Assembly: GCA_905250885.1 (NCBI GenBank)
Contig: CAJNOQ010003120.1
Location: 1-21,338, forward strand
Origin: Didymodactylos carnosus
Lineage: Eukaryota > Rotifera > Eurotatoria > Philodinida > Philodinidae
Direction: 5' to 3'
DNA: 21,338 nt
Numbering within the stretch: the stretch's first letter is position 1; each line of letters opens with the position of its first letter. The notes beneath the pieces are model-generated. The model saw nothing but the letters and a program-made list of their open reading frames with translations, was not told the origin of the DNA and searched no databases. The translations under genes were made by a program, and so were the position numbers. Positions 1 to 9,278 of this stretch are shown here, in pieces.

Positions 1-119
1 CTCTCTACAGTGTTTGTGGAAAAAACTAGAGGCTAATTAATCAAAATTACTAGTTTTTTTTTTAAACTTCAAAGTGAAAATCCCAAAACAGAAGAAACAA
101 AAACATATATATTTGTATA

Positions 120-191
120 GCCGTGTGGTGTAGTGGATAGCATCGTAGACTTATGATCTACAGGTTCGGGATTCAAATCTCTGCACGAGCT
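120..191 (+). tRNA. tRNA-like gene, anticodon TAT (Ile-type), damaged acceptor stem
   Basis: The sequence folds as a cloverleaf. The anticodon stem GTAGA/TCTAC is perfect around the seven-base loop CTTATGA, which puts TAT at positions 34-36. The variable loop has five bases, the T-loop is TTCAAAT, and the 3' acceptor strand is CACGAGC with discriminator T. The 5' acceptor strand reads GCCGTG where GCTCGTG would pair fully, so one base is missing or an A is bulged. Base 37 is G, and the T-stem has an A-C mismatch and two G-T pairs. Six T residues at 200-205 form a normal Pol III terminator. It is either a decayed tRNA, a tRNA-derived element head, or a divergent functional tRNA. Eukaryotic tRNA-Ile(UAU) genes usually contain an intron; this one has none. 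Confidence 0.6.
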
Positions 192-199
192 ATTTCGTA

Positions 200-205
200 T
201 TTTTT
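200..205 (+). terminator. Pol III T-run terminator
   Basis: Six consecutive T residues lie nine bases after the tRNA-like discriminator base, which is the usual Pol III stop signal. Confidence 0.5.
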
Positions 206-578
206 CTTCTTTGCATTTCTTATCTCATAAATAGTCTTAAAATGGTCTTAAAATGAGCCAAAAATGATCTAAACAGGATCATAATAGGCTCATATTTTGA
301 TGACCATAATAAGATGATATTTATCCCATAAAAAAATGACATCATTATGACTACATTATGATACAATAAATGAGATAAATATGGAAGAGATATGGTTTAA
401 AAATGAGCCATATATGGCACTTAAATGAGTCATTCATGGGTCATTTTTTATCTCATTTTTCACGGCCTCGGTTCAGATCCACCCTCTTCAATCTCCAGAC
501 TCCACAACAAATATTTTTTCAGGCACAAGCTGAAAATTTTTATATATTATTATTATTATTATTATTATATATAAATTG
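206..578. repeat. Low-complexity AT-rich spacer with degenerate words and an ATT microsatellite
   Basis: There is no convincing gene here. Short words such as AAAATGAGCCA, TGAGTCATT and ATGAGATAAAT recur imperfectly on both strands between about 230 and 460. An (ATT)n microsatellite lies at about 546-570 and runs into AT-alternating sequence at the 3' end of the RING gene. It could be a decayed tail of a tRNA-headed SINE or plain low-complexity DNA. Confidence 0.4.
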
Positions 579-1280
579 CTATATATACGTACAATAGTCC
601 GGCTGGCCTTTTAGTTGTCTTCTCCTGGCGTAATCATCGTTTTTCTGTTCTCGTATGTACTTTTCTTCCATGTTCTTGTAGTTATATTCCATTGTATTTG
701 ATGTTCGATCGGATGCTTCAAGTTTCTCTTTGACCATAACAATTTGCTTTTTCAGGCATTGCAGTTCGGTGTGCTGCTGCCGCTGGTTATAGATTGTGTC
801 ACATTTTAAACATGTTAACTCCACTAGTTCACAGCCCTCTTGTTCATGGAGATCCAGATCTTTTTTCAACATTTCCTGCTTACAGCCTGGACATTGTCTT
901 ATTCGATAATCGCACTGTTGTAATTCGTGTTGCTCCAGAGCTTCATAAGGTATAGCAGCAGCGCACCCTTGTGATTTGTGGCGGCAGTCAAGTTTTAATT
1001 TCGACAACAATGTGACGAGGATCGCTGGACATTTCCGCGCCTCAAAACGGCAGTTATACGGGCACATATTCGGCTTTTTAATCAGCCACAAACGAATACA
1101 TTTCGAACAAAAAGAATTTTCGCATGTTTTACAAGCGATCGGCTTCGACAGGATATTTTGACATATCGGACATAAAACGAGATCTACGTCAGCTTCACCA
1201 TTCAAACGATCCGTGGAGAGTGAATCCGTGCGAATCATCGATTTACTGCCTTCCATTTTAGTGAGAAAAGCATTACCCAA
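579..1280 (-). CDS. RING finger / TRAF-type zinc finger protein (probable E3 ubiquitin ligase)
   Basis: This is a 233-residue single-exon protein. An N-terminal RING starts at C37-P-I-C40, continues with C50, C53, C58 and C61, and closes with C73 and C77. The usual RING histidine is replaced by N55 (motif CENSFC), but an extra cysteine at C50 could supply a ligand. TRAF-type Cys/His knuckles follow: C99/C106/H118/C123, C130/C133/H145/C150 and C157/C160/H170/C175. Residues 176-220 are rich in K, E and M and look like a coiled coil. No MATH domain follows, so it is a short TRAF-like protein. Family members of this layout recruit E2 enzymes and ubiquitinate targets in the cytosol; that role is inferred. 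Met9 is an alternative start. No intron signals break the frame. Confidence 0.8.
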   Translation of the reverse strand: MGNAFLTKMEGSKSMIRTDSLSTDRLNGEADVDLVLCPICQNILSKPIACKTCENSFCSKCIRLWLIKKPNMCPYNCRFEARKCPAILVTLLSKLKLDCRHKSQGCAAAIPYEALEQHELQQCDYRIRQCPGCKQEMLKKDLDLHEQEGCELVELTCLKCDTIYNQRQQHTELQCLKKQIVMVKEKLEASDRTSNTMEYNYKNMEEKYIREQKNDDYARRRQLKGQPDYCTYI

Positions 1281-2112
1281 TAAAATAAATGTGCTTCTAA
1301 CTCTTCTTTTTTATGTTCTCTTATCAACTTTTTGCCTGTTATTTACCTTTATGAATAATATTTTACTGATTTTTTTCTGTGTGTGTTCCTATGAAAGATA
1401 AAACTATAACAACATTCTCTTTTTTTTGAAAGGTTCGTGTTCGTAACCACAAATCGGCTTGATCATTTACATCGGTTCACCACGAACATTGCTGAAACGG
1501 TCATCTGCTTTCTACACTTCAGCTATGCCGTGAGAAGCGACGACGTGTGCAAATAGTAGATAAAACAACATTAATACAATGAACGTCTCTCATGTTTGTC
1601 GTGTTACAGAGAACGTTATCTTCAGGTCGCCAAAGAACAAAAACACGCACAGCAAATGATTTTATTGGTATGCACGGGAGATTATGGAAGTAAACATACA
1701 CGGACGTACCGCCTATTAGTTACCTTGAAATAGCATTACATTACTTTTTTTGATAACATTGTAGCTGATAATCAAGCTCTTCACGATTCTAGCCGAGTAA
1801 CACACTGATGCACTTTGCTATTGGTTTTTGGAATATAGAGAGTTTCGCTTAGCAGCAGTACTGAAGCAAATACATGATGTATTAATTTGTAATTCTGTGA
1901 ATCCTTGACTTGATTAAAAACTAACACATTAAGTTTTATTCGTTGTAGAGTTTGTTGGCCAATGCAGATTTTTGTGCTTGGAAAGTCCATAGAAACAATA
2001 TTTTACAACCTATTTTGTTCTCGTCACGACACATGTCTTTTTCAGTTTTTTGGGCAGTTTTAGATAAATTGTAAAGAAATAATGATTTATGGAAGCATAG
2101 ACTTCATGTTAA
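1281..2112. other. Mostly non-coding; holds one doubtful small spliced ORF
   Basis: This stretch includes the 5' flank of the RING gene. Its only coding hint is on the plus strand. ATG-CC at about 1525-1529 is followed by a GTGAGA donor, an intron of about 80 bp ending in TTACAG near 1600, and then an open frame of about 40 codons to TAG near 1731 beginning ERYLQVAKEQK. The composition is protein-like (K, E, Q-rich) but I recognise no family, and no further exon is obvious. The rest shows nothing. Confidence 0.25.
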
Positions 2113-2462
2113 ATTCGTACTCGTAACGAGATGAAAAAACGCTTAAGTGCATCTAGTCTTGGCTGTTTCGAACTCGTACGAGTTTAAAAACACGTTTCGA
2201 GTTCAAAACTGTGTTATGTTCTTTTATAGTATAGGGGAGGCTGTGTTCAACTCGTACGAGTTCAATAACTTGGTGCTGTAGTGTTCATGTCCATTCACTC
2301 TCATCATGCCATCTCCGTTCTCCCGGCACTCTCGTCCTGATGAATATGTCTCCCCTATGCTATATTAGAACATAACACTCATTTGGACTCGTAACGAGTT
2401 CAAAACAACTTCCCAGTCTAAAAGAAGACGTTAGTACTTTTCATCTCGTAGCGAGTTTAAAG
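2113..2462. mobile_element. Foldback/MITE-like element rich in CTCGTNNCGAG palindromes
   Basis: The left part contains 2211-2239 and the right part 2350-2378, which are imperfect inverted copies (GTGTTATGTTCT ... ATAGGGGAG and its complement). The arms extend outward to about 2113 and 2462 with lower similarity, leaving a loop of about 110 bp. Palindromic words recur through the arms and loop: CTCGTAACGAG at 2120 and 2388, CTCGTACGAG at 2173 and 2251, and CTCGTAGCGAG at 2445. There is no ORF. It is best read as a non-autonomous foldback element. I could not identify a clear target-site duplication, so the exact ends are uncertain. Confidence 0.6.
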
Positions 2463-3574
2463 ACTGCCAACCGTGGAAGCATACTGATGTTCATTTCGCG
2501 TTCTGTAGCAGAAAATGTTTTGAACTTGGCAATAAATCGAAAAGAATTTGTTATTATTGTCATTTTAATGAAACAATACGAGATATTTTGTGTTTCTTCT
2601 TCAAGATATGCTTTAAATAGGTAGAACAAAGTTATGGTGCTACAATGTAGGAATTATCAAAACAAAAATATCTAACTTTGGGATCTGGTAATTGGGTGTT
2701 CAACAGTCTACTGTGACTTGTATGATTACTTGGAAGACACAAAGTAAACGTAAACAAATAAATCGAATGCACTTAATCTAGTAAATAATTTGATTTAGAA
2801 TCTAAAATGGTATTTGGACTGTGGTCGCAGTGCACCCACTATCAAAGTTAAAATAAAATAGAAAGACCCCTCACAAAATGTTTGCTGACAGAGAAAGTTA
2901 GCAGTCATTTTGATTACGACATGACTCAGAGCTTCGACAAAAATGTAAATATGCCAAATTTGCATCTATTTATAGTTATTGTAGCACTACAGTGTGGAGG
3001 ACTTCTGCTAAAATTGGTCGAGAGATTAGACAAATATATGTGTTGCTCTTTGAATCACCATTTTGTTTGACATTGTTCTTGCATATATAAGAATAAATAC
3101 TTGCACTACAGAAGTGTTTATTTAATGTTTATTACGCTCCAAGCAGTGTGAGATGAAAGTAGAAACGTTTCTCGTTGGAGAGCTGTCTCCATCGTGTCAT
3201 AGACGTTCCACTTCATTGCCACAAATGATAGTTCACAAACACAATAACAGATACCTACTTTCTAATAAAGACACACTTGACCATGCAAGTTACGACTAGC
3301 TCGTCTCAGCGCCGGTGATAATTTTCAGAACTGGAGAAAAAAAGAAAATATCAACAAAAAGTATCTCGTAGCTATAATCCGAAAGTGAAAGAAATGGAAT
3401 TGTTGTTTTATATATAGATTTTTTACCATAGATAGAAGATGTGAAGTTCTACGTCCTATACAAATTTCAGTCGGTTTGGAGCATTTGCTCAAGAGTTACA
3501 AAAAAAATACTAGCCGTTACGGGATTCCCAAAAATGGAATTTTTTTTAAGATATATCCAAACTTTACCCTTTCG
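2463..3574. other. No gene or element recognised
   Basis: I read both strands and saw only short open frames without domain signatures, AT-rich DNA and isolated TATA-like and AATAAA words. Nothing here can be supported as a feature. Confidence 0.4.
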
Positions 3575-4940
3575 CTACGAAATAAAGCACTGTATTAAGA
3601 AATGTTCCAGATAGGAGTTATATAGATTTCGACCAGCTTTCAGAATCTCTAACGGGTTGTTAAATTTGTTCACAAGATCACGAAACAATGTCAGAACACA
3701 CTCCGTTACGGAATTCCATCTTTTTGTTCGAGCGAGAGACTTTTGTTGTTGTTCTGTTGCTTTATTAGACAGATTTACAAATATCGACAAGTTGTGAACA
3801 ATAGTGTGGAAGTAGTTGTGGAATCAGGTGGAACAGTGGATAAACGGAATAGAGCTACTGTAAATATGGTAGTACATAAGTATTGAAGATTAACATTCTG
3901 GCATGATATGATGACATTTTTGATTGTGCTACATATGTTATCGTTGGTGTGTTGGTTTTTATTTTCGTCAATATATGCTGAACATGTCTATTGAATGACA
4001 ATTTTTGATCAATATAATTACCAAGATATTCTAATAATTTTGTTCTTGCAATTTCATGTTGTTCTATTAATAAACCAATATATGAAATTGTTATACGTTT
4101 GTGAATCCATTGATATTCTGTTCTTATGTAGTTTATTGGTTGTTTCCATCTGGATCAGGGGTGTAACTGGTATCAAAAATGCGATACCGGTATCCGTCAT
4201 CGATATACAAACTTCGTACCGGTACTGGCCGGTATACCGGTCGGTACCGCATTATCTTGAAATAAAAATACTCCTTCGTTGTTTCCCTTATTGTGAACTT
4301 TATTTTATGTTATCAAAGGGATAGATTAATCTTTCCATTTTGATTATGTATAGCTGATTTTTCACACGCTTTTTTTTAATGCAACAGCAATCCAATTCAA
4401 TCTTTTAAATTAAGAAGTTTATATAAACCGAGAAAGCTTTAGTAATTGGGATGAAATTTTAGTGGAAGAAATATGTTACAGATGAACTGAATTTATTCAT
4501 TTAATGTTTGTTGTGCAGTTTTTTGAATATTTGTTATCACCTCTGTACTTTTCCACCATGGTGCTGCATCAATAACTAATGCTACATCATCTGTATACAT
4601 GTGGGTATGTTGTGATGATGGAATTTCTGTCGGCATATCAGCATGGAATAGTAGAAACAAAACCGGGCCTGAAATACTTCCTTGTAGTATCCCTCTATCT
4701 ACATCAAATACATCGGACAGCAGGTCGTTTATTTCTATTTGATATGTTCTGTTATCTAAATATTCAATAATGAATTGTAGCAATTCTTCTGGACATCTTA
4801 GTTTGTGAAATTTATAAATCAAAGCACAAAGCACGTCTCCACAATTGATCAAATGCTTTTAAGAAATCAATGTATAAGACGAGTGCTGTGATGTGTTGTT
4901 GTAATGATGTGCTAACATCCTGAATAAATTATGTAAATCT
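3575..4940 (-). pseudogene. Decayed non-LTR retrotransposon reverse transcriptase, frameshifted and interrupted
   Basis: Reading down the minus strand, 4940-4830 encodes the first RT motif (YIDFLKAFDQLW). After one frameshift near 4820-4845, 4810-4493 encodes KFHKLRCPEELL, a YLDNRTY stretch, GILQGSISGPVLF and the catalytic box as YTDD (4587-4598), which corresponds to YADD in most families. That frame ends in a stop at 4493. The frame resumes at about 4155-3855 with the post-RT signature YLGNYIDQKLSFNRHV and a tail ending YVLPYLQ before TAG at 3855-3857. Sequence to 3575 may be more of the C-terminus in shifted frames. Between the two halves lies unrelated palindrome-rich DNA starting at 4156. 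The order of motifs fits jockey/RTE-like non-LTR elements; the exact clade is not clear. The endonuclease domain and 5' end were not found. Confidence 0.75.
4156..4492. mobile_element. hAT-like element end with ACCGGT palindromes, inserted in the reverse transcriptase
   Basis: The sequence starts CAGGGGTGTAAC, which resembles hAT terminal repeats (CAGNGGTG-type). It holds four perfect palindromes in 67 bp: GATACCGGTATC (4183), GTACCGGTAC (4216), CCGGTATACCGG (4229) and CGGTACCG (4242). RT coding sequence stops at its left edge and is absent until 4493. The opposite terminal repeat and an 8-bp target duplication of the flank ATCTGGAT were not found, so the element may be truncated and its right border is a guess. 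Confidence 0.45.
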
Positions 4941-5240
4941 GGTGGTAGTTGAATGTGCTGGCCGCAGCAGACCATTGACTATCAAACCATGCAAGAACGA
5001 CATTTCTACAATCATTTTTAACCGAACTGCAAGCTTTGCAAAATGCGAACTAGGGACCCAAATTCTAATTAAAATTTACGTTTAATTAGTTAATAACTCT
5101 GGAAATACTTCCCAGTTCATCGAAAGAACTTGAGGATATATGTAGTCAGGTGTTTTCTTTAAACTAACATAGTTCGAAGACACATATAGGGGGAGGGATC
5201 CCCTTAAGCGGACTTATTCTTTGGAGAATGAAATAAGGCT

Positions 5241-5277
5241 TCTGAGTAGCAGCCAAAGCTTTGGCAGATTACTCAGA
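5241..5277. repeat. Hairpin (stem TCTGAGTA/TACTCAGA plus GCCAAAG/CTTTGGC)
   Basis: The outer arms TCTGAGTA and TACTCAGA pair perfectly, as do the inner arms GCCAAAG and CTTTGGC. A small GCA/AGAT internal loop separates them and there is almost no terminal loop. No associated gene was seen. Confidence 0.6.
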
Positions 5278-6535
5278 GGAATTACACCTCCAGAACGAAG
5301 GTTTCGACTGATAAGCTTTTATATGACCACGAGTTCGCAGATGATTACATATATCGTCCTACATGATGCGAACTGAAGTTTCGTACACATGTTAAGAAAG
5401 GAAAAAATTATGTAGCGATGAGTCAAAACACATTAAGGCTCGTTCGGACGTAGTTTATCTACTATATTTATCTTCAAATACTTTACTATCGTCAGCAGGT
5501 AACCTTCAATAACTTTCTTTTTCTGATATTTTGTTCTTACCTACTACACCCCAACATTATCATAGCAAACGGAAAAAGATACCTCATGCGAACAATCGAG
5601 TAAGCTGTATTTTCGTTTCTTTTGTATTCTATTTTATTACTATTCTATTTATCATTTGGAAACGTGCAATTTCATTCTTTATACCTTCACACCCAACACG
5701 TTCACGTTTATACACCTAAGAACATTACCAACGGCAAACAGGATGTTTTTGTAACCTTCTTTTTATACAAATAGACTTCATTCAATAGCACTGGCAGTTT
5801 CGACTTTTCCCAGAGTAAAGTGACCGCAAAAAGGAAGTCCCACAGAGAAGAGCGCATGGTTTATTATAGCACCATCTTGTACACAGAAAAAAGCGACAAG
5901 CACATCCTAAACCCTGAATAATCCGTGCCTTGACCTTTTCTGGACGCGCGCATGAAAACTAAACTGAAGGCATACCGTTTTGATTTAAAAATTCCAAAAC
6001 TTACTGTTGTATTGAATAAAAATGTTTCTGTCAAATTAAAATCGCGAAATACGAGTAGAATATCCGAATGAAGTTGAGTGTATTTTTTCGGTCACTTTAT
6101 CCTGGAAATACTCGAGATCTTCAAGAAAAAGTGTACTATTGAATATAGTTTATAAAAGTTCCAAAAATCCCATTGCCAAGTGCCCTAATACCAAGGGGTA
6201 AAAAGCACATTTCGGAATGGATACAAAATTTCTGGAATGGCAGAATGTCACCTTAGAATGGCGGACGGGCATTCTAGAATAAAAGAAAGTTTTTTGTTTG
6301 GTTCTAAATACGTGCAAAAATTTTGAGTCTATAACGAAATAAAGGTATCAGAAGGACCAGAATTTATTTTATTTATTTGCTACTATCCCGTATGTCAAAC
6401 AAAAAAGATGCGATTTGTCGTTAGAAAAAGCAATGACGCCTAAATAATTATTTTCCTTGTACACCTAAAACTCTGTCGGAAGATAGTTTATTTTTTGTGA
6501 GCCTTAAGCCGAGAAGCCCAGTGAACAGCCGGTAT

Positions 6536-6627
6536 CTGAGAAATGTCTCAGATTGATTCGTCGGCAAGGCTGCGACTTGAGCTGGTGCTAAGGCCGTTGC
6601 TGAGTGATGTACATGTCATTGTACATA
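6536..6627. repeat. Two short perfect hairpins in a GC-richer patch
   Basis: ATCTGAG-AAATGT-CTCAGAT (near 6536-6555) and TGTACA-TGTCAT-TGTACA (near 6608-6627) are perfect short stems. They lie in a patch clearly richer in G and C than its surroundings and are followed by AATAAA and an A-rich run. A structured RNA or the 3' terminus of a retroelement are both possible; neither is proven. Confidence 0.35.
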
Positions 6628-7129
6628 ATAAACAATGAAAAAACAAAAAAAGATATGTAAATCCTAAGACGAATTCGAACCTACAGTAGTACCTAGCAAC
6701 AAAATCGTCAATTAATCGCGATTAATCGCTAAAATTACCTGAAAGTCACCAAAAGATTCGAACGACAACAAAAAATCGTTATTCGGGGCTCTAAACATGG
6801 TAGTAAAGATTAAAACTAATGTGAATTTGTAGAGAATTGCATACTGTTCCAGAAAATGTGTTTTAGAAAAAGCAACAAAATTCGTCCAGTATCTGAAAAT
6901 TATTAATTAAGTCTAATTACCTATGTTTGGAAACTAATAAAAAATTTGCTTAGTTCCGATCGAAAAGTGGGTCAAAGCAGAATTTACCTTACTCCATTTG
7001 AAAGAGTGATTAAAATACTTCTAGTTTCTATAATTATGTAATTTCAAACGTATTCTGTTATAGGGAAAAACAGATTTGATGAGAGAGATACGTTTGTAGA
7101 TTACAAAAGTTGCGAGGTCCTTTTCCACG

Positions 7130-7300
7130 ACATTTGGTATCGTACTATTTTCTTCCTCAAAGCCAATCCCAAAAGTTTTGTTGCCTTATGGCCTTTGAAG
7201 ATCAGGCTTTGCTGTTTCAACCAGAAAACGAATGAACTTTCTGTAATGTTCCTGACCAGAGAACCAAGGCTGGAGATTTCGGCAATTACTTTTGCATCGC
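7130..7300 (-). pseudogene. Possible Gypsy-like LTR-retrotransposon reverse transcriptase scrap
   Basis: On the minus strand 7293-7189 reads through WFSGQEHYRKFIRF and then ETAKPDLQRP before TAA at 7186-7188. The pattern resembles the RT-to-RNase H connection of Gypsy-group polyproteins, where a FLGLxxYYRKFIxxF...AxPL segment is typical. It is short, ends in a stop, and no flanking LTRs were found. Chance similarity is possible. Confidence 0.35.
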
Positions 7301-8006
7301 AGGTTAATCAAAGAAGAGATGAGGGGACGAAAACGTAAAACGAAAAAGCTAGTTTTCGGAAAGTATGTAGCTAAACGTTCCTGTTTGAAGAAGAAAAAGC
7401 AACCTCATTCAACAACCATCTTTCTTCAGAGTGTGTTCAGTTCTACAAAAGCATAGCTAACGTTGTATTTGTCATCAGAAAGGAAAGATTAACGACTATT
7501 CATTTTCTTTAGTTTTATTCTGTTAATGGTGTTTTTCGTGACATAAATGGTCTGTAGTTTAGTGGAATAAACGAAAGAAAAAAGAAAGAAAGCGGCCGAG
7601 CGGACGTTTGCAGCAGTGGGAAAAGAGGAATAATCTAAAAAGTTGTTACATACTGAACTGAGTCTACTCTGCCCTGTCGAGTGAGATTTAAAAAACCTCG
7701 GGTTAGGCCAATGCTACGAAGCCAATGCTTGAAGGTGTACAAGGTTTGAACATATCGATGGATAGAGGATATTGGACAGTACTAGTGTTAAACTATCTCG
7801 TTGTTAACCTCTTACCATTGAAGAATCAATTTTAATTCCTTCCAGCTCCTCCCCTGTTTTATTCGGCTCGAACATTTTGCCGTCGTGACTTTTTTGAAAG
7901 TGTCCACGATTCAGGAGCCCGAACTTCTCGTCCAATGACTACGTTAATCTGCTTTTTAGCGACTGCTCTCTAGCTGTATTTTTGTTAAGGTTTAGCGCGT
8001 CGACTA
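7301..8006. other. No gene recognised; 5' flank of the orphan ORF
   Basis: No domain-bearing frame was seen. A purine-rich GAAAGAAA stretch lies near 7575-7590. The rest is unremarkable AT-rich DNA leading to the start at 8007. Confidence 0.35.
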
Positions 8007-8465
8007 ATGAAACAATGTTTTGATTTTCCGAACGAATCCCTGGAAAAAATCGATGAATTTGACCTTGATCTAGTTGTTATCGTCGATGAGAGTATTAGAT
8101 CTGAAGATAAACGTACGGATATTCTTGAACAGTTAACTCAATTATCATTTGGTGGGATGAACGTTGAAATAATGCCAAAATTTGATTTAACGGAATATTT
8201 TTATGTGCGTAATGTAACACAAAATGAATTATTGATTTTGAAAACAGAACCAAATGTTGACGATGTTTATTTGTTTTACACCGATGATTGTTTCAACGAT
8301 ATGAAAATTGAATCTGTACGACCATCAGTACACGCATTAGCCAATGGGCTATCATTGACTTGGTCACTGTCAAACATTAATGATCCAGGCATACCTCATG
8401 CCAGTGACAAACCGAATAGTTCGCACATTATTGAGATATTTCAAAGGTGGCTGCAAACAATATGA
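8007..8465 (+). CDS. Orphan acidic 152-residue protein of unknown function
   Basis: This is an intact single-exon frame from ATG to TGA with protein-like composition. It is rich in D and E, with an N-terminal hydrophobic strand in an acidic setting (DLDLVVIVDES, about residues 20-30). There is a YLFYTDDCF segment near residues 87-95 and a C-terminal segment HIIEIFQRWLQTI that could form an amphipathic helix. It has no signal peptide, membrane span or recognisable catalytic motif. The length and lack of stops in AT-rich DNA argue for a real gene rather than chance. I do not recognise the family. It could also be the last exon of a longer gene, as an AAG-GT-type junction lies just upstream (about 7985-7992). 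Confidence 0.55.
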   Translation: MKQCFDFPNESLEKIDEFDLDLVVIVDESIRSEDKRTDILEQLTQLSFGGMNVEIMPKFDLTEYFYVRNVTQNELLILKTEPNVDDVYLFYTDDCFNDMKIESVRPSVHALANGLSLTWSLSNINDPGIPHASDKPNSSHIIEIFQRWLQTI

Positions 8466-8922
8466 ATTTGGTCAAAATACATGGAATTATTATAAAAAAT
8501 ATAGATTGACGTGTTCATCTTTGTTTAATTTACTCAAACCGAAGTAAGTAAAGATTGACTAGAGATTCTGAAGTCGATTGAATTAGATGACTGAATTGCA
8601 CTGCTGTTGAACAGTTTAACTTAAAAAAGTTAAACAAATAACTTGCTTCAAAAAATTTTTTTACGGAAAAGCGACTTTCTCAACTGCCACTACCTTGGTT
8701 CTTGAAAAACAACAGTTCCTTTAGATTATGCAGTCATCATGGATTTGTTAAGAATTAAAAAATTCACTTAAATAGATCATTGTAGTATATCGATCGAAAG
8801 CTAGTGAAAAGACAGGTATTTCAGCTTAGTTTCAGGCGTTTATGCACACGTGAAAGCATATGCAAGCAAAAACACCCAAACAGTTGATTTATATCTTTAT
8901 TTGGGGTATACCGAAAAAAGTT
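8466..8922. other. No feature recognised
   Basis: AT-rich sequence between the orphan ORF and the MITE; no coding or structured signal was seen. Confidence 0.35.
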
Positions 8923-9254
8923 AAAAAGAAAAATATTAAACGACTAATATTCAAAATCAATTAAATATTTTTCTATTTTGAACAAATAAATGTTTTTCTT
9001 GCTGTAAGATAGAAAAGTATTAAATTGTTTTATACAGATAGGAAAATATTTAAATAAGGTACAAAAGTCAGGTTCCGTATATTCGTATCTTCTTGATATG
9101 TTCAAATTGCGACATCAGTTCTTGCATTTAGAATGAGATAAGCGGGATAGAAAAATATTTAAATAAAGAAAAATATTGAACGAACTAATATTTAAATAAG
9201 GTGGAAAAATATTTGATCGACTTTTAATATTAGTCGTTTAATATTTTTCTTTTT
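8923..9254. mobile_element. MITE with 29-bp perfect terminal inverted repeats
   Basis: Bases 8923-8951 are the exact reverse complement of 9226-9254 (outer end AAAAAGAAAAATATT, inner end ACGACTAATATT). The 332-bp interior has no ORF and carries many subterminal copies, on both strands, of a word close to GAAAAATATTTAAATAAGG (for example near 9041-9060, 9150-9165 and 9200-9215). Such clustered subterminal repeats typically act as transposase binding sites. A clear target duplication was not identified, so the superfamily is unassigned. Confidence 0.75.
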
Positions 9255-9278
9255 TACATTAGTCTAAAGATCTCTTTA

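Larger units (their letters stand above)
4941..7129. other. Gene-poor AT-rich region with a few hairpins
   Basis: No convincing coding exon was found on either strand. Things seen: a strong hairpin at 5241-5277; a run of loosely repeated GGAATGG/AGAATGG words at about 6210-6275; a GC-richer patch at about 6495-6615 with two short perfect hairpins, followed by AATAAA and an A-rich stretch near 6630-6650 that could be the 3' end of a retroelement read on the plus strand. Confidence 0.4.

Noticed and set aside
3995..4324. Plus-strand 109-codon frame
   Set aside because: It spans the antisense of the RT tail and the palindromic insertion; not a plausible single protein.
6210..6275. GGAATGG/AGAATGG words as a satellite
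   Set aside because: Only three to four loose copies with irregular spacing; could be chance.
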